Notes: generated by a model not told the origin, from the sequence alone. DNA of 64,000 bases from Methylophaga thalassica MP (GCF_000214595.1 NZ_AFIG01000001.1:1530382-1594381), one strand, 5' to 3'. Counted from the stretch's first letter, positions 29,248 to 40,537 are shown. A program made the numbers and translations.

Positions 29248-29820
29248 TTATTGTTTAATGCCTTCAATCGACAAAGTTAAATACACTACCTGTGATGATG
29301 GACCTAACATATCAACATTAATGCCGTAGTCAGAAATAGTAAATTCAGTTTCACCAACAAAACCGGCACGGTAACCACCCCATGGATCGGCGCCTTCTCC
29401 TACTTTTTGGACAGGGAAGCTCAATTCATGGGTCACGCCGTGTAAGGTAAAGTCACCCGTGACCATTAAACTGCCATCATCCTGCTGTTTAAATGAAGTA
29501 GATTTGAAGCTGGCCTTAGGAAATTTATCCGTTTCCAGAAAGCGTTCACGTAGATGTTTATCACGCTCGGCAAAGTTAGTATCAACACTGGTCACATCAA
29601 TATCTACATCCACTTTTGATGCTTCCGGTTTTTCTGCATCATAAGAAAACGTGCCAGAAAAATCATTAAAACGTCCACTCATCCAGCTGTAGCCTAAATG
29701 CTGAATACGGAAATCAATAAAAGCGTGGGCTTTTTCAGTATCAATCACATAATCTGCCGCATAAGCAGGCATTATCGCTGACAATCCTAATAGTGATGTT
29801 GCTAAAAGCGTCTGTCTCAT
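29248..29820 (-). CDS. YceI-family periplasmic lipid-binding protein
   Basis: 190 residues: a signal peptide (1-21, ending PAYA) and a lipocalin-like YceI domain. Family motifs include YVIDTEKAHAFIDFRIQHLG, FDAxxP-like SYDAEKPEAS and LRERFLETDKFPKASFKST. Members bind polyisoprenoids such as ubiquinone-like lipids. The cytochrome b561 gene lies 15 bases upstream on the same strand, the usual pairing, pointing to a respiratory quinone or redox-stress role. Confidence 0.9.
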   Translation of the reverse strand: MRQTLLATSLLGLSAIMPAYAADYVIDTEKAHAFIDFRIQHLGYSWMSGRFNDFSGTFSYDAEKPEASKVDVDIDVTSVDTNFAERDKHLRERFLETDKFPKASFKSTSFKQQDDGSLMVTGDFTLHGVTHELSFPVQKVGEGADPWGGYRAGFVGETEFTISDYGINVDMLGPSSQVVYLTLSIEGIKQ

Positions 29821-29835
29821 TTTTTTCTCCTGGTT

Positions 29836-30381
29836 TTATTTGATGCCAAGCATCTGCTTGAGCGTTGAGTCTCTATCGATAAAGTGATGTTTAATTGCAG
29901 CCAGAGCATGGACTGTTGCCATCGCAATCAGAAAATACGCAGCCCATAAATGAATTGCCCCCGCCGGATCTACCCAAGCGGGTTTGTTTGAAATGATTGC
30001 GGGAATCGTGAACCAATCAAAAACAGAGAGGCCATCACCTTTAGCTGTGACCATGACATAGCCACTGATAACAATAATCAACGCCACGATATTCATGGCT
30101 TGATGTGTAATTTTTGCAACGAGATGTTGCCAATAAGGAATAGAGGAAATGGCAGCAGGAGGCTGACGAAACAGGCTCCAAGCCCAGCGCGAAACAATCA
30201 GTATGGCCGTTACAACGCCAATACCTTTATGCCACCAGGGAGCCTGATAATACCAATCATCGTAGTAACCAAGATCGACCATCCACAGGCCAGATGCAAA
30301 CAGGCCAATAATAAAAACTGCGACTAGCCAATGAAGAAAAATCGATAAAAAGTCATAACGAGAACTCTGCTTCGATTTCAT
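29836..30381 (-). CDS. Cytochrome b561 family membrane protein
   Basis: 181 residues with four membrane helices. Histidines typical of the two b-heme sites are H17 (in FLHWLVA), H51 (PWWHKGIG), H94 (KITHQAMN) and H143/H158 (AIHLWAAY, ATVHALAA). It probably moves electrons between quinol and a periplasmic acceptor. It is the first gene of the pair with yceI, and a perfect palindrome lies 33 bases upstream of the start. Confidence 0.9.
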   Translation of the reverse strand: MKSKQSSRYDFLSIFLHWLVAVFIIGLFASGLWMVDLGYYDDWYYQAPWWHKGIGVVTAILIVSRWAWSLFRQPPAAISSIPYWQHLVAKITHQAMNIVALIIVISGYVMVTAKGDGLSVFDWFTIPAIISNKPAWVDPAGAIHLWAAYFLIAMATVHALAAIKHHFIDRDSTLKQMLGIK

Positions 30382-30413
30382 TAATGTCCCTATTAAAAAT
30401 TGGTGATAGGCAC

Positions 30414-30429
30414 ATTGACCACGGTCAAT
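30414..30429. promoter_or_regulatory. Palindromic operator candidate upstream of cytochrome b561-yceI
   Basis: ATTGACC (30414-30420) and GGTCAAT (30423-30429) are perfect inverted 7-mers separated by AC. The site sits 33 bases upstream of the cytochrome gene start, in an AT-rich 80-base gap. The binding regulator is unknown. Confidence 0.45.
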
Positions 30430-30461
30430 TAAAAATGTTTCTCAAATAATAATATTTTTTA

Positions 30462-32630
30462 TTAGCGCTGACGTCTTTTGGCTTTGACTTTGGTTTTTCC
30501 CGGTCTTGTATGCTGAGTGCGAAAACTTTGTACATTTTTTGCCTTACGCGTAACACGGCGGCCTTCACCATTTTCTCCGGTGCCAGCAGGCTGCCAACTG
30601 GGGATCAAATGTTTTTTGCCATTACCGATCAAATCTGCACGCCCCATGTTTTTTAATGCTTCACGTAACATTGGCCAGTTTTCAGGATCGTGATAACGAA
30701 GAAAAGCTTTGTGCAATCGACGCACTTTCAACCCTTTCGGGACTTCAATATCACCACCGTTACGTCTTACTTTATGCAAGGTGTTCTTGCCCGAGTGATA
30801 CATGGCCGCAGCGGCTGACATTGGCGAAGGTAAATAGGCCTGAACCTGATCGGCTCTAAAACCATTGCGTTTCAACCAAAGTGCCAGATTCATCATATCC
30901 TTATCCGTTGTGCCTGGATGTGCAGCGATAAAATATGGAATCAAATACTGCTCTTTACCTGCTTCTTTCGAATATTTATCAAACATCTGTTTGAATTTAT
31001 CGTAAGTGCCGATGCCGGGTTTCATCATTTGTTGCAGCGGACCTTCTTCAGTATGCTCCGGTGCAATTTTGAGATAGCCGCCCACATGATGCGTCACCAA
31101 CTCTTTGACATACTCTGGTGATAAAACCGCCAGGTCATATCGCAAACCTGAAGCAATCAAAATCTTTTTAATGCCGGGTAATGATCTGGCGCGCTTGTAT
31201 AGACTAATCAAAGGCGTGTGATCAGTATTCAGATTTTTACACACGCCCGGGAATACACACGACAAACGACGACAACTAGCCTCAATTTGAGGATCATTAC
31301 AGGCTAGACGATACATATTGGCCGTTGGACCACCCAAATCAGAAATCACACCGGTAAAACCGGGTGTTGTATCACGGATCGCTTCTACTTCTCTGATGAT
31401 GGAGTCTTCAGAACGACTCTGAATAATACGTCCTTCATGTTCGGTAATAGAACAGAATGTACAGCCACCAAAACAGCCGCGCATGATGTTGACGGAAAAA
31501 CGGATCATATCGTAGGCGGGAATGGTCATCTTGCCATAACCACTATGCGGTACACGGCTATAAGGTAAATCAAACACAGCATCCATTTCGGCTGTGGTTA
31601 ACGGTATCGGCGGTGGGTTTAACCAGACATCCTGATTGCCATGTTGCTGTACTAGAGCCAGCGCGTTACCGGGGTTGGTTTCCAGATGCAAAATACGTGA
31701 AGTATGGGCATAGGTAACCGGATCATCTTTCACTGCATTGTAGGCAGGCAACCGTATTACAGTACGTTCAGCATTTCGCGGTGAAACCCGATGAATTTTA
31801 ATAACATTGGTATTTTCAGCCGGTTTATTTTGTTCTGTTTTGGCTTTTTCATCTGCACAACTTTCTTCAGTTTGCATCTGATAAGGATCAATAGGCGGAT
31901 TGAGTTTCCCCGGAGTATCCACCAAAGTAGAATCTTTCTCCCACCAGCCCGGACGCTGTTCATGCTTTTTGGTATAGGCGGTGCCACGAATGTCGGTCAA
32001 ATCACTGACAGGTTCACCTGCAGCGAGACGATGAGCAATTTCCACCACTTGTCTTTCGCCATTGCCGTAAACCAAAAGATCAGCTTTAGAATCCATAATG
32101 ACACTGCGGCGGACTTTCTCAGACCAGTAGTCATAATGGGCAATACGGCGCAAGCTGGCTTCAATACCACCGATAATCACGGGCACGCCTTTGTAGGCTT
32201 CCTGACAACGTTGGCTGTAAACCACGACGCTTCTATCAGGTCGTTTTCCGCCTGAACCACCTGCGGTGTATGCATCATTACTGCGTATCTTACGGTCAGA
32301 AGTATAACGGTTGACCATAGAATCCATATTACCGCCAGTGACGCCAAAGAACAGATTCGGTTTACCTAGTTTGGTGAAATCGTCGGTGCCGGTCCAATCG
32401 GGCTGAGAAATAATACCAACGCGAAAACCATGTGATTCTAATAAACGCCCTATCAGCGCCATACCAAAACTCGGATGGTCTACATAGGCGTCACCCGTCA
32501 CAATGATAATGTCACAAGAGTCCCAGCCCAGCGCATCCATTTCCTCTCGGGTCATAGGTAATTCGGGCGCGATACCAAAACGGTGTGCCCAGAATTTACG
32601 GTAGGAAAACAGATCAGGCGCGGATTGCAT
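30462..32630 (-). CDS. ygiQ: YgiQ-family radical SAM protein
   Basis: 722 residues, full length for YgiQ (UPF0313). An N-terminal B12-binding-like region (about 35-230) is followed by a radical-SAM core with cluster cysteines C386, C390 and C393 ([11 protein letters not shown]). The family strings [14 protein letters not shown] and FIAAHPGTT are present. The C-terminus is strongly basic. The chemical role of the family has not been settled to my knowledge. It is monocistronic. Confidence 0.93.
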   Translation of the reverse strand: MQSAPDLFSYRKFWAHRFGIAPELPMTREEMDALGWDSCDIIIVTGDAYVDHPSFGMALIGRLLESHGFRVGIISQPDWTGTDDFTKLGKPNLFFGVTGGNMDSMVNRYTSDRKIRSNDAYTAGGSGGKRPDRSVVVYSQRCQEAYKGVPVIIGGIEASLRRIAHYDYWSEKVRRSVIMDSKADLLVYGNGERQVVEIAHRLAAGEPVSDLTDIRGTAYTKKHEQRPGWWEKDSTLVDTPGKLNPPIDPYQMQTEESCADEKAKTEQNKPAENTNVIKIHRVSPRNAERTVIRLPAYNAVKDDPVTYAHTSRILHLETNPGNALALVQQHGNQDVWLNPPPIPLTTAEMDAVFDLPYSRVPHSGYGKMTIPAYDMIRFSVNIMRGCFGGCTFCSITEHEGRIIQSRSEDSIIREVEAIRDTTPGFTGVISDLGGPTANMYRLACNDPQIEASCRRLSCVFPGVCKNLNTDHTPLISLYKRARSLPGIKKILIASGLRYDLAVLSPEYVKELVTHHVGGYLKIAPEHTEEGPLQQMMKPGIGTYDKFKQMFDKYSKEAGKEQYLIPYFIAAHPGTTDKDMMNLALWLKRNGFRADQVQAYLPSPMSAAAAMYHSGKNTLHKVRRNGGDIEVPKGLKVRRLHKAFLRYHDPENWPMLREALKNMGRADLIGNGKKHLIPSWQPAGTGENGEGRRVTRKAKNVQSFRTQHTRPGKTKVKAKRRQR

Positions 32631-32710
32631 GTGGACCCCAGAAGAATAAAAGCGATAAACGTTGATATTCTAGCAAATTCAGATGCATATCCGACAATTT
32701 TAATCAGGTT

Positions 32711-33268
32711 TTATTCCATGATTTTGACTTCTGTGCCCACGCCGACAAACTTCAATATCTCATCAATTTCTTTATTTCTGAGCGCAATACAGCCTTGAGT
32801 CCAGTTCGCCATCTGATGAATCTCAAGTTTGTCTTTGGTTTCAACACCAATGCCATGAATACCGATCACACCACCGAGCGCAGTATTTTGTGGCGGAATA
32901 CCACCAAAAATATGCGCATCAAGAATTCTGCGATATTGCGATTTTTTAATATGTCCGGCTTTCAAACCATTGATCGCATCCCTGACACTGGGATAGTCAA
33001 GTTGTAAAAACAAATGGAATCGGTCACTGTCTTTAATATCAACGATATGATAAATACCCATTGGCGTGCGCCGATCGCCTTCCATCTGTTTTGCTTTTCT
33101 GCCACCACTACCTATTGCGGCATGATATGAACGAATGACTTTATCGTTTTTTTCAATCAGTAATTTGTTTTCAGATCGTTTAATCACAATCTTGTATGCA
33201 TCATCAGCCCAGCTCACTTGTTGATATAAAAACAGAGTCAACAATACCGGCAAAACCCACTTGTTCAT
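32711..33268 (-). CDS. L,D-transpeptidase (YkuD domain), exported
   Basis: 185 residues from the ATG at 33268. That start gives a clean signal peptide (MNKWVLPVLLTLFLYQQVSWA) and has AGAGG a few bases upstream; the longer reading from 33310 would bury the signal. The YkuD catalytic pair is H138 in GIHGIG and C160 in WTQGCIAL (the usual SxGC reads TQGC here). It forms or remodels 3-3 peptidoglycan cross-links or anchors proteins to murein in the periplasm. It is close to, but not overlapping, the spermidine-synthase-like gene. Confidence 0.88.
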   Translation of the reverse strand: MNKWVLPVLLTLFLYQQVSWADDAYKIVIKRSENKLLIEKNDKVIRSYHAAIGSGGRKAKQMEGDRRTPMGIYHIVDIKDSDRFHLFLQLDYPSVRDAINGLKAGHIKKSQYRRILDAHIFGGIPPQNTALGGVIGIHGIGVETKDKLEIHQMANWTQGCIALRNKEIDEILKFVGVGTEVKIME

Positions 33269-33322
33269 GAAACCTCTATACGCTAATGACTGACTGATAA
33301 CCCCTCTCACACAAAGCCAATA

Positions 33323-34132
33323 TTAAATCGCGAATAAACGATGAATAAAGTTTCGGTTTTGTCTGATGAGATTTTGTAATGATCGTGGTAAGTTAATTTG
33401 ATACACCATTTCTAAACTATTGACTTGCTGGCGCAATTTTTTCAGATACGCATTTTCCACATTAAACTTGGTGGCTAAAGCAATGACATTGCCCTTATTC
33501 TCAACCGGCAGAATCATAGCACGCTGTTGAAAGCTCTCATTAATTCTTTCCATGGTTGAGTTAAACAAGGCACGTTCACTTCCCCACAGATTAATACTTA
33601 ACACACCATTGTCTGTCAGAATGCCTGAACAGGCATCAAAAAAAGCCTGAACGCCAACACTGGCTGCCATGCCATTTTGATCATAGGCATCAACCAGAAT
33701 CAGATCATAGCTAAAATCCGTTTGATAAAAACATTGATTGACATAAAGATAACCATCACCAAGGTTGATATTTAAGTTGGGGTTATCGACCGGGACCTGA
33801 AAAAATGACTGTGCCACTTCCACCACATCCTGACGATACTCAACTACATCAACATAGCAATCCGGAAAATGATGCAACAGGAACTTCACCAACGAGCCTC
33901 CACCCAGACCAATCACCAACACCCTTTGTGGATTAGGATTGAGTAATAAACACCCCATCATGGCCTGAGTGTAACTAAGCTCCAGATAATGCGGTTGATT
34001 AAGTCGCATGGAACTCTGTCTGGGAAAAGTACCGAAATGTAATGATCGTGTATTACCACTATCAACCACTTCAATTAAACCATCATCAGAAACTGCTTGA
34101 TGGATAAGGTTTCCATCACCGTAAATTCGCAT
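33323..34132 (-). CDS. Spermidine synthase-like methyltransferase-fold protein
   Basis: 269 residues from ATG 34132, which overlaps the preceding stop (TGATG). The nucleotide-fold motif VLVIGLGGGSLVKFLLHHFP and acidic VDVVEYRQDVVEVA match the SpeE family. The catalytic-loop region DLILVDAYD is present. The N-terminal beta domain is short and lacks the full polyamine gate, so a true putrescine aminopropyltransferase activity is uncertain. It is coupled to a DUF3530 gene. Confidence 0.75.
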   Translation of the reverse strand: MRIYGDGNLIHQAVSDDGLIEVVDSGNTRSLHFGTFPRQSSMRLNQPHYLELSYTQAMMGCLLLNPNPQRVLVIGLGGGSLVKFLLHHFPDCYVDVVEYRQDVVEVAQSFFQVPVDNPNLNINLGDGYLYVNQCFYQTDFSYDLILVDAYDQNGMAASVGVQAFFDACSGILTDNGVLSINLWGSERALFNSTMERINESFQQRAMILPVENKGNVIALATKFNVENAYLKKLRQQVNSLEMVYQINLPRSLQNLIRQNRNFIHRLFAI

Positions 34133-35118
34133 CACGTATCGTCCTTGGCGATAAAATGTTTGTGCAACCAGCCACGGACAATACCAAGCACATTGGTCTC
34201 TACGCCATAAAAGTTTGGACTGGTCGTCACAATTCTTCGTTGTTCATAGTTCATCGCCTGAGCTTTTATCATTTCAGCCCGACGTTGAATAGCATTAGTA
34301 TTTTGTCGAGCAGGAAAGTCTGAAATCAAATCAAGAATGGCTTTCACTTTAATGGGTTCGACTTGATTCATACTGGCATCAATCCAAATAATGCCCACCT
34401 CGCCATTGGCCATAGAAAAGCTGTCATTGACCCACTCAACCGCCTCACCAAAGCCTATAAGAATAGTGGGGCCAGTCTCCTGCTTTTCAGCTAGATAACT
34501 TATCGCAGCTGCAATGCGAGCTTCATTTGTCACGACATAAGGAGCTTGCTCTGCGTCCTCTTTTTTCTCATCCCCTTCCGCTGCCGGAGTCTCAGTGCCG
34601 GATTCGGATGGTGCTGCTGCGTTTTCATCAGCAGGCTGTTGCTGTGTCGTGTCTTCAGTAGTCGGCTCCGTCGCTGTTGTTTCTGCAGAATCCGTCTCTG
34701 GCTTTTTATCCGCATCTGAAGGTACAAGATAAATATTCGGTGTCAGCTCATAATGCATCGCCACTGTCATCGTAGACCAGCCGGCTTTAGTCAATCCGAT
34801 TCTGAGTGTATGAATAACACCGTCACTATCAATATCCTGACCGCGGCCAGGCAGAATCAAGACTTTACCAGCGACTTTACCCAGACTATCCGGCATATAT
34901 GTCGCCGCTATTGGTTGCTCACTGACAGTTAGTGATACATACCCCTCAACATTCCCCTGCTCACGCAGCATAATCGGAGAATTTTCTTCGGTGACCGTTT
35001 CCTTTTCATCACCTTGGCTAGGCTCTTCTGCATCATCCGCAGCATAGGCCAGTAGCAGATAACTTCCCATCGTCAGCAAAGCGATAAATTTCAGCAGTTT
35101 TCGCAAGTCCAACTCCAT
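34132..35118 (-). CDS. DUF3530 family exported protein (alpha/beta-hydrolase-like)
   Basis: 328 residues: a signal peptide (about 1-26, ending AYA), the family segment VLILPGRGQDIDSDGVIHTL (about 86-105), and a C-terminal fold segment with GPTILIGFGEA. A highly acidic, T/E/P/A-rich linker (about 134-192) splits the two halves. DUF3530 proteins are thought to be periplasmic with an alpha/beta hydrolase-like fold, and the activity is unknown. It is first in the pair with the SpeE-like gene. Confidence 0.8.
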   Translation of the reverse strand: MELDLRKLLKFIALLTMGSYLLLAYAADDAEEPSQGDEKETVTEENSPIMLREQGNVEGYVSLTVSEQPIAATYMPDSLGKVAGKVLILPGRGQDIDSDGVIHTLRIGLTKAGWSTMTVAMHYELTPNIYLVPSDADKKPETDSAETTATEPTTEDTTQQQPADENAAAPSESGTETPAAEGDEKKEDAEQAPYVVTNEARIAAAISYLAEKQETGPTILIGFGEAVEWVNDSFSMANGEVGIIWIDASMNQVEPIKVKAILDLISDFPARQNTNAIQRRAEMIKAQAMNYEQRRIVTTSPNFYGVETNVLGIVRGWLHKHFIAKDDT

Positions 35119-35182
35119 CTCATGATTTCTCGCTCCAGTATAATCTCAGCCTATTGATTTCAAAAGCTGAAAAAAGAAAGCC

Positions 35183-35198
35183 GATACGGTAAAGTATC
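35183..35198. promoter_or_regulatory. Small inverted repeat in the DUF3530/rpe divergent region
   Basis: GATAC (35183-35187) and GTATC (35194-35198) are inverted around six bases, midway between the divergent genes. It could be an operator, but five-base arms are weak evidence. Confidence 0.2.
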
Positions 35199-35243
35199 AG
35201 GTTTACATGCACGTTTTTATTATTCGATTTAAGAGAGACAATC

Positions 35244-35936
35244 ATGGCTGAATTCAAAATTGCCCCTTCAATCCTGTCTGCTGACTTTGCTCGTCTGGGT
35301 GAAGAAGTAGATAACGTTCTTGCTTCAGGTGCTGATATTGTGCACTTTGACGTAATGGATAACCACTATGTACCGAACCTGACTATTGGTCCATTAGTGT
35401 GTGATGCATTACGGAAACATGGTGTCACCCATGAAATCGACGTACATTTGATGGTGAAACCCGTCGACCGCATCATCCCTGACTTTGCTCAAGCTGGCGC
35501 CACCTTCATCACATTCCACCCGGAAGCCTCAGAACATATTGATCGTAGTCTGCAATTAGTGAAAAGCGAAGGCTGTAAAACCGGTTTGGTATTCAACCCG
35601 GCGACGCCTCTTTCACTGGCTGAACATGTTTTAGACAAAGTTGACCGTATTCTGCTGATGTCAGTTAACCCCGGCTTTGGTGGTCAGAAATTCATTCCAC
35701 ACACACTGGAAAAACTACGCCAAGCACGCAAAATGATCGATGAAAGCGGTTACGATATTGACTTAGAAATCGACGGTGGCGTTAACGTCAACAATATCCG
35801 TGAAATTGCTGAAGCAGGTGCGCGTACTTTTGTTGCAGGTTCTGCAGTATTTGGTGCGGCAAAAGACAGCGACCCTAACCGTTATGAAACAGTGATTGCA
35901 GCACTGCGTGAGGAATTAGCTAAAGCTAACGTCTAA
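35244..35936 (+). CDS. rpe: Ribulose-phosphate 3-epimerase
   Basis: 230 residues, a TIM barrel interconverting ribulose-5-phosphate and xylulose-5-phosphate. [14 protein letters not shown] opens the barrel. [17 protein letters not shown] holds the metal histidine/aspartate, and [14 protein letters not shown] and EIDGGVN carry the phosphate and catalytic residues. It leads the run rpe-gph-trpE-trpG-trpD-trpC. It serves the pentose phosphate pathway and, if the host is a methylotroph, the ribulose-monophosphate cycle. Confidence 0.97.
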   Translation: MAEFKIAPSILSADFARLGEEVDNVLASGADIVHFDVMDNHYVPNLTIGPLVCDALRKHGVTHEIDVHLMVKPVDRIIPDFAQAGATFITFHPEASEHIDRSLQLVKSEGCKTGLVFNPATPLSLAEHVLDKVDRILLMSVNPGFGGQKFIPHTLEKLRQARKMIDESGYDIDLEIDGGVNVNNIREIAEAGARTFVAGSAVFGAAKDSDPNRYETVIAALREELAKANV

Positions 35937-35940
35937 TTTA

Positions 35941-36639
35941 ATGAAGTTAGATTTACCTGAGGTTGTCTTTATTGACCTTGATGGCACGCTGGTTGACAGC
36001 GTGCCGGATCTAACTCATGCAACCAATCACATGCTCAGCAGTTTAGGATTAGCCAAAGCCAGCGAAAATGATGTCAGAAGTTGGGTAGGTAATGGTATTC
36101 CCCGGCTTGTTGAGCGAGCATTAACAGGTGACATGGAACAAAAAGCAGATGTCGGGCTATTTGAAAAAGCATTACCGCTGTTTTTAGATTATTATCAACA
36201 GTTCCCATGTGAAAAAAGCCAAGTCTACCCTGATGTATTTAAAGGGCTGAATTGGCTTAAAGATAAGCAGATTAAATTAGCATGTGTCACTAACAAGGAC
36301 GAAACATTTACTCTGCCATTGCTTGAAAAGCTTGGTCTGAAAGATTATTTTGACCTTGTGGTATGTGGTGACACAACACCACATAAAAAACCACATCCAG
36401 CACCATTGCTGTATGGTGTTGATTACTTTCGGATTACCCCCGAAAAGGCATTAATGATCGGTGATTCCGTCAATGATGTAAAAGCAGCCAATGCTGCAGG
36501 ATTTGCCATTATATGCGTGAGCTACGGTTACAATCATGGTCAGCCAATTTCTGCAGCTGCACCCGATACCGTAATAGATACTTTTGCAGAGCTGGAAAGC
36601 TTATTTTTAGAAAGAAGCAATGAAACAGTCAGAATTTGA
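35941..36639 (+). CDS. gph: Phosphoglycolate phosphatase (HAD family)
   Basis: 232 residues. The HAD nucleophile is in [11 protein letters not shown], the third motif is VTNKD, and motif IV is MIGDSVNDV. It removes phosphate from 2-phosphoglycolate. It starts 4 bases after rpe and overlaps trpE by 20 bases, the arrangement seen in Pseudomonas and other gammaproteobacteria. Confidence 0.93.
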   Translation: MKLDLPEVVFIDLDGTLVDSVPDLTHATNHMLSSLGLAKASENDVRSWVGNGIPRLVERALTGDMEQKADVGLFEKALPLFLDYYQQFPCEKSQVYPDVFKGLNWLKDKQIKLACVTNKDETFTLPLLEKLGLKDYFDLVVCGDTTPHKKPHPAPLLYGVDYFRITPEKALMIGDSVNDVKAANAAGFAIICVSYGYNHGQPISAAAPDTVIDTFAELESLFLERSNETVRI

Positions 36640-38116
36640 TCAACTTGCCACAGAAGGCTACAACCGCATCCCTCTCTCACGGGAAGTTTTAGCAGACTTA
36701 GATACACCATTAAGTGCTTATCTCAAATTGGCTGATGCGCCCTACTCCTACCTGTTTGAATCTGTTCAAGGTGGTGAAAAATGGGGTCGTTATTCGATGA
36801 TTGGTCTGCCTTGCCGCACCATTGTCCGTGTTCGTGATAAGGACATTGTGGTAGAACAGGATGGGCAAGTTATTGAAACAGCACAAGCAAACGACCCTCT
36901 GGCGTGGATAGAACAATTCCAAACGCGTTATCGAGTGGCTGAAACCGATTCACTACCAAAATTTAATGGTGGTCTGGTTGGCTATTTCGGCTACGACACT
37001 GTACGTTACGTTGAATCCCGACTGAATAAAGCCCCTGAGTCTGACCCACTCGAATGCCCTGATATTTTGTTGATGGTATCGGATGAGTTAGTCGTTTTTG
37101 ATAACCTCAGTGGTCGTCTGTATTTAATCGTTCATGCGGATCCAAACACAGAAAATGCTTATCGTATCGCGCAACAGCGACTGGATGAATTAACTCAGAC
37201 GCTGCGCCAAACGGCGATGAACTTCCAACAGAATAAAGTTCACAAACAGGTCAACGAAGAAGACTTTCAATCAGGCTTTACCCAGCAAGGGTTTACTGAT
37301 GCTGTTGAAAAGGCGAAGCAATACATTAACGATGGCGACATCATGCAAGTAGTTTTATCTCAGCGCCTGACCATTCCTTATAGTGCACCACCGATTGATC
37401 TATACCGGGCGTTACGGACATTAAACCCTTCCCCATACATGTTCTACATGCATCTTGATGACTTTTATGTAGTCGGTTCATCACCAGAAATTTTAGTGCG
37501 CATGGAAGATCAGGAAGTCACTGTCCGTCCGATTGCCGGCACTCGTCCTCGTGGCAAAAATGAAGAAGAAGATATTGCGCTAGAGCAGGATTTGTTATCT
37601 GATCCCAAGGAGCTGGCTGAACATCTGATGCTGATTGATTTAGGCCGAAACGATGTTGGCCGAGTTAGCAAAACAGGTACAGTTGAACTGACTGATAAGA
37701 TGGTGATTGAACGTTATTCTCACGTTATGCATATCGTCTCAAACGTCACCGGCCAGGTATTAGATGATATGTCAGCCATAGATGCGCTAAGAGCCACCTT
37801 CCCTGCGGGGACTGTCAGTGGTGCACCTAAAGTGCGGGCAATGGAAATTATTGATGAATTAGAACCAGTAAAACGTGGCGTTTATGCCGGTGCGGTTGGT
37901 TATTTATCCTGGTCAGGCAATATGGATACCGCGATTGCCATACGCACAGCCGTCATAAAAAATGATCTGCTTCATATCCAAGCTGGTGCAGGTATTGTGT
38001 ATGACTCAGTACCTGAAATGGAATGGAAAGAAACGATGAATAAAGCTCGTGCGATCTTTCGTGCTGTAGCCATGGCGGAAGCAGGATTGGAAGCCAATCC
38101 TCATGCAGAAAGCTAA
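36620..38116 (+). CDS. trpE: Anthranilate synthase component I
   Basis: 498 residues. It converts chorismate with ammonia from TrpG to anthranilate. The feedback (tryptophan) site region with [17 protein letters not shown]-like spacing is near 42-60, and the chorismate-binding core includes PIAGTRPRG and [18 protein letters not shown]. The gene starts inside the end of gph, so translation is probably coupled. No leader peptide or attenuator is visible ahead of it. Confidence 0.96.
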   Translation: MKQSEFDQLATEGYNRIPLSREVLADLDTPLSAYLKLADAPYSYLFESVQGGEKWGRYSMIGLPCRTIVRVRDKDIVVEQDGQVIETAQANDPLAWIEQFQTRYRVAETDSLPKFNGGLVGYFGYDTVRYVESRLNKAPESDPLECPDILLMVSDELVVFDNLSGRLYLIVHADPNTENAYRIAQQRLDELTQTLRQTAMNFQQNKVHKQVNEEDFQSGFTQQGFTDAVEKAKQYINDGDIMQVVLSQRLTIPYSAPPIDLYRALRTLNPSPYMFYMHLDDFYVVGSSPEILVRMEDQEVTVRPIAGTRPRGKNEEEDIALEQDLLSDPKELAEHLMLIDLGRNDVGRVSKTGTVELTDKMVIERYSHVMHIVSNVTGQVLDDMSAIDALRATFPAGTVSGAPKVRAMEIIDELEPVKRGVYAGAVGYLSWSGNMDTAIAIRTAVIKNDLLHIQAGAGIVYDSVPEMEWKETMNKARAIFRAVAMAEAGLEANPHAES

Positions 38117-38131
38117 CCTAGGAATAGATAC

Positions 38132-38710
38132 ATGCTGTTAATGATTGATAATTATGACTCTTTTACCTATAACCTCGTGCAATATTTTGCTGAGCTGGGT
38201 GAAGAAGTGGCTGTTCATCGTAACGATAAAATCACTATTGCTGAAATTGAAGCAATGAATCCAGACAAAATTGTGTTGTCACCAGGACCTTGCACCCCAA
38301 ATGAAGCGGGGATTTCCATGGAGGTGATCAAACACTTTGCGGGGAAAAAACCCATGCTGGGCGTATGTCTGGGTCATCAGGCAATTGGTCAAGTGTTCGG
38401 TGGCGAAGTCATTCATGCCAGCCAGATAATGCATGGAAAAACGTCTAAGGTCTATCACAACAACACCAGCGTGTTTAAAGGGCTTAATAACCCACTGGAA
38501 GCAACACGTTATCATTCATTAGTTGTGAGTAAATATAATTTGCCGGATTGTTTCAATATTACCGCCTGGACTCAGACTGACGACGGTGAGCTGGATGAGA
38601 TCATGGGAATTGAGCATAAAACGCTTCCTATTGAAGGCGTGCAGTTTCACCCTGAATCTATCCTGACCGAGCAAGGTCATGAATTATTGAATAATTTCCT
38701 GCAAAGATAA
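38132..38710 (+). CDS. trpG: Anthranilate synthase component II (glutamine amidotransferase)
   Basis: 192 residues. The class I amidotransferase nucleophile lies in [11 protein letters not shown], and the histidine-glutamate pair lies in QFHPES. The N-terminus [16 protein letters not shown] is diagnostic. It supplies ammonia to TrpE. It sits 15 bases after trpE and 9 before trpD. Confidence 0.96.
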   Translation: MLLMIDNYDSFTYNLVQYFAELGEEVAVHRNDKITIAEIEAMNPDKIVLSPGPCTPNEAGISMEVIKHFAGKKPMLGVCLGHQAIGQVFGGEVIHASQIMHGKTSKVYHNNTSVFKGLNNPLEATRYHSLVVSKYNLPDCFNITAWTQTDDGELDEIMGIEHKTLPIEGVQFHPESILTEQGHELLNNFLQR

Positions 38711-38719
38711 GGCCTTTTG

Positions 38720-39733
38720 ATGGATATACAGGCAGCCATTAAACAGCTCATCCAGCGCCATGATTTCAGTCATGATGAAATGTCGGATGTGATGAATCAA
38801 ATCATGACAGGTAATGCGACACCAGCACAGATTGGTGGCTTTTTGATTGGCCTGCAAATGAAAGGTGAAACCGTCACCGAAATTGCGGCGGCGGCTGAGG
38901 TCATGCGAAGCCTGGCAACACCCGTTCATATCACCGGCGAACATGTTGTCGATACCTGTGGCACAGGGGGTGATGGTGCCAGTACATTTAACGTTTCAAC
39001 AGCGAGTGCTTTTGTTGCTGCTGCAGCGGGCTGTCAGGTTGCCAAACATGGAAATCGTTCCATCAGTAGCAGTTCGGGTAGTGCAGATGTTCTTGAAGCT
39101 GCGGGGGTTAACTTAGAGCTTAGTCCGGAACAGGTAAAACACTGTATAGAAACAGTGGGTGTTGGTTTCATGTTTGCACAAAAACACCATGGCGCCATGA
39201 AACATGCGATTGGACCGCGTCGTGAGATGGGCGTCAGAACCATTTTCAACCTGCTAGGTCCACTCACAAACCCCGCTCAGGCTGCCCATCAGGTGTTAGG
39301 TGTGTTTGATAAAAAGTGGGTTAAACCGATGGCTGAAGTGTTACAAAAACTTGGCAGCCAACATGTGTTAGTGGTGCATGCTGAAGATGGTCTTGATGAA
39401 ATCAGTATTGGTGCTGAAACCCATATTGCTGAGCTAAAGAATGGTACGGTGACCACCTACACCATTAAGCCTGAAGATTTTGGTATGCAACAGCATTCTA
39501 TTGAATCGCTAACGGTCAGCAATGCACAGGATAGTTTGGCTCTGATTAAAGAAGTCTTCGAAGGCAAACCCGGCCCAGCACGTGATATTGTGGTCTTGAA
39601 TGCCGGTGCCGCCATTTATGTGGCGGACATCTCCCCTTCCCTTGAAGAAGGTATCCATCTAGCGGCACGAGTTATTGACTCGGGTGCCGCCACGCAAAAA
39701 TTAAATGCCCTAATTGTTACAAGCCGAACTTAA
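38720..39733 (+). CDS. trpD: Anthranilate phosphoribosyltransferase
   Basis: 337 residues. It joins anthranilate to PRPP. The PRPP-binding motif is DTCGTGGDG, and [15 protein letters not shown] and GPLTNPA are further family motifs. ATG 38720 is preferred over the TTG one codon upstream. Confidence 0.96.
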   Translation: MDIQAAIKQLIQRHDFSHDEMSDVMNQIMTGNATPAQIGGFLIGLQMKGETVTEIAAAAEVMRSLATPVHITGEHVVDTCGTGGDGASTFNVSTASAFVAAAAGCQVAKHGNRSISSSSGSADVLEAAGVNLELSPEQVKHCIETVGVGFMFAQKHHGAMKHAIGPRREMGVRTIFNLLGPLTNPAQAAHQVLGVFDKKWVKPMAEVLQKLGSQHVLVVHAEDGLDEISIGAETHIAELKNGTVTTYTIKPEDFGMQQHSIESLTVSNAQDSLALIKEVFEGKPGPARDIVVLNAGAAIYVADISPSLEEGIHLAARVIDSGAATQKLNALIVTSRT

Positions 39734-39736
39734 ATT

Positions 39737-40537
39737 ATGTCTGAAAATACACCCGATATTTTGCTAAAAATCCTGCAACGAAAACAGCAGGAAATCGCTG
39801 AACGTTCTGCAAAAATTCCATTAGCTATCATGCAACAATTAGCCGAACAGGCTAACCCGGTTCGTGGCTTTGTGGAATCTATCAGCAAAAAAATTCTTAA
39901 TGACGAGCCTGCAGTCATTGCTGAAGTAAAAAAAGCTTCGCCAAGTAAAGGGCTGCTCAGAGAGAATTTTATTCCTGAAGATATCGCTGTCAGCTATGAA
40001 AAAGGCGGTGCAGCCTGCTTATCCGTGTTGACGGATCGTGATTTTTTTCAGGGACATGAAGTTTTTTTACAAGAAGCGCGTAATGCTTGCTCACTGCCAG
40101 TGATTCGTAAGGACTTCATTATTGATCCTTATCAGGTATTTGAAGCCAGAGCGATCAGTGCTGACTGTATTTTATTAATTGTCGCCGCACTGAATGACAA
40201 TCAATTAGAAACGCTCAGCCAGTTGGCCATCCAGTTAGGTATGGATGTACTGGTAGAAGTGCATGATCTTGAAGAACTGGAACGTGCGTTAGTGTTGAAT
40301 CTACCTTTAATCGGTATCAACAACCGTGATCTTCGAACATTTGATACATCGCTGGATACGACCCTATCTCTACTGCAACGTATTCCACAAGGCCATATCG
40401 TCATCACCGAGAGTGGCATTCATACCCGTGATGACGTGAAATTAATGCGTGACAATGACGTAAATGGTTTCCTGGTAGGTGAAGCCTTTATGCGTGCTGA
40501 TGATCCAGGTGCTGAATTAGCCAAGCTTTTTTACTAA
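39737..40537 (+). CDS. trpC: Indole-3-glycerol phosphate synthase
   Basis: 266 residues, a monofunctional TrpC (no fused TrpF). Motifs: [42 protein letters not shown], and the phosphate loop region ITESGI...GFLVGEAFM. It starts 3 bases after trpD. Its 3' end overlaps the convergent crp-like gene by 21 bases, so the trp transcript must end inside that gene. Confidence 0.96.
   Translation: MSENTPDILLKILQRKQQEIAERSAKIPLAIMQQLAEQANPVRGFVESISKKILNDEPAVIAEVKKASPSKGLLRENFIPEDIAVSYEKGGAACLSVLTDRDFFQGHEVFLQEARNACSLPVIRKDFIIDPYQVFEARAISADCILLIVAALNDNQLETLSQLAIQLGMDVLVEVHDLEELERALVLNLPLIGINNRDLRTFDTSLDTTLSLLQRIPQGHIVITESGIHTRDDVKLMRDNDVNGFLVGEAFMRADDPGAELAKLFY

Noticed and set aside
35940-36660. trp attenuator or leader peptide before trpE
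   Set aside because: trpE begins inside gph, leaving no leader, and no Trp-codon-rich short frame or competing hairpins were seen.
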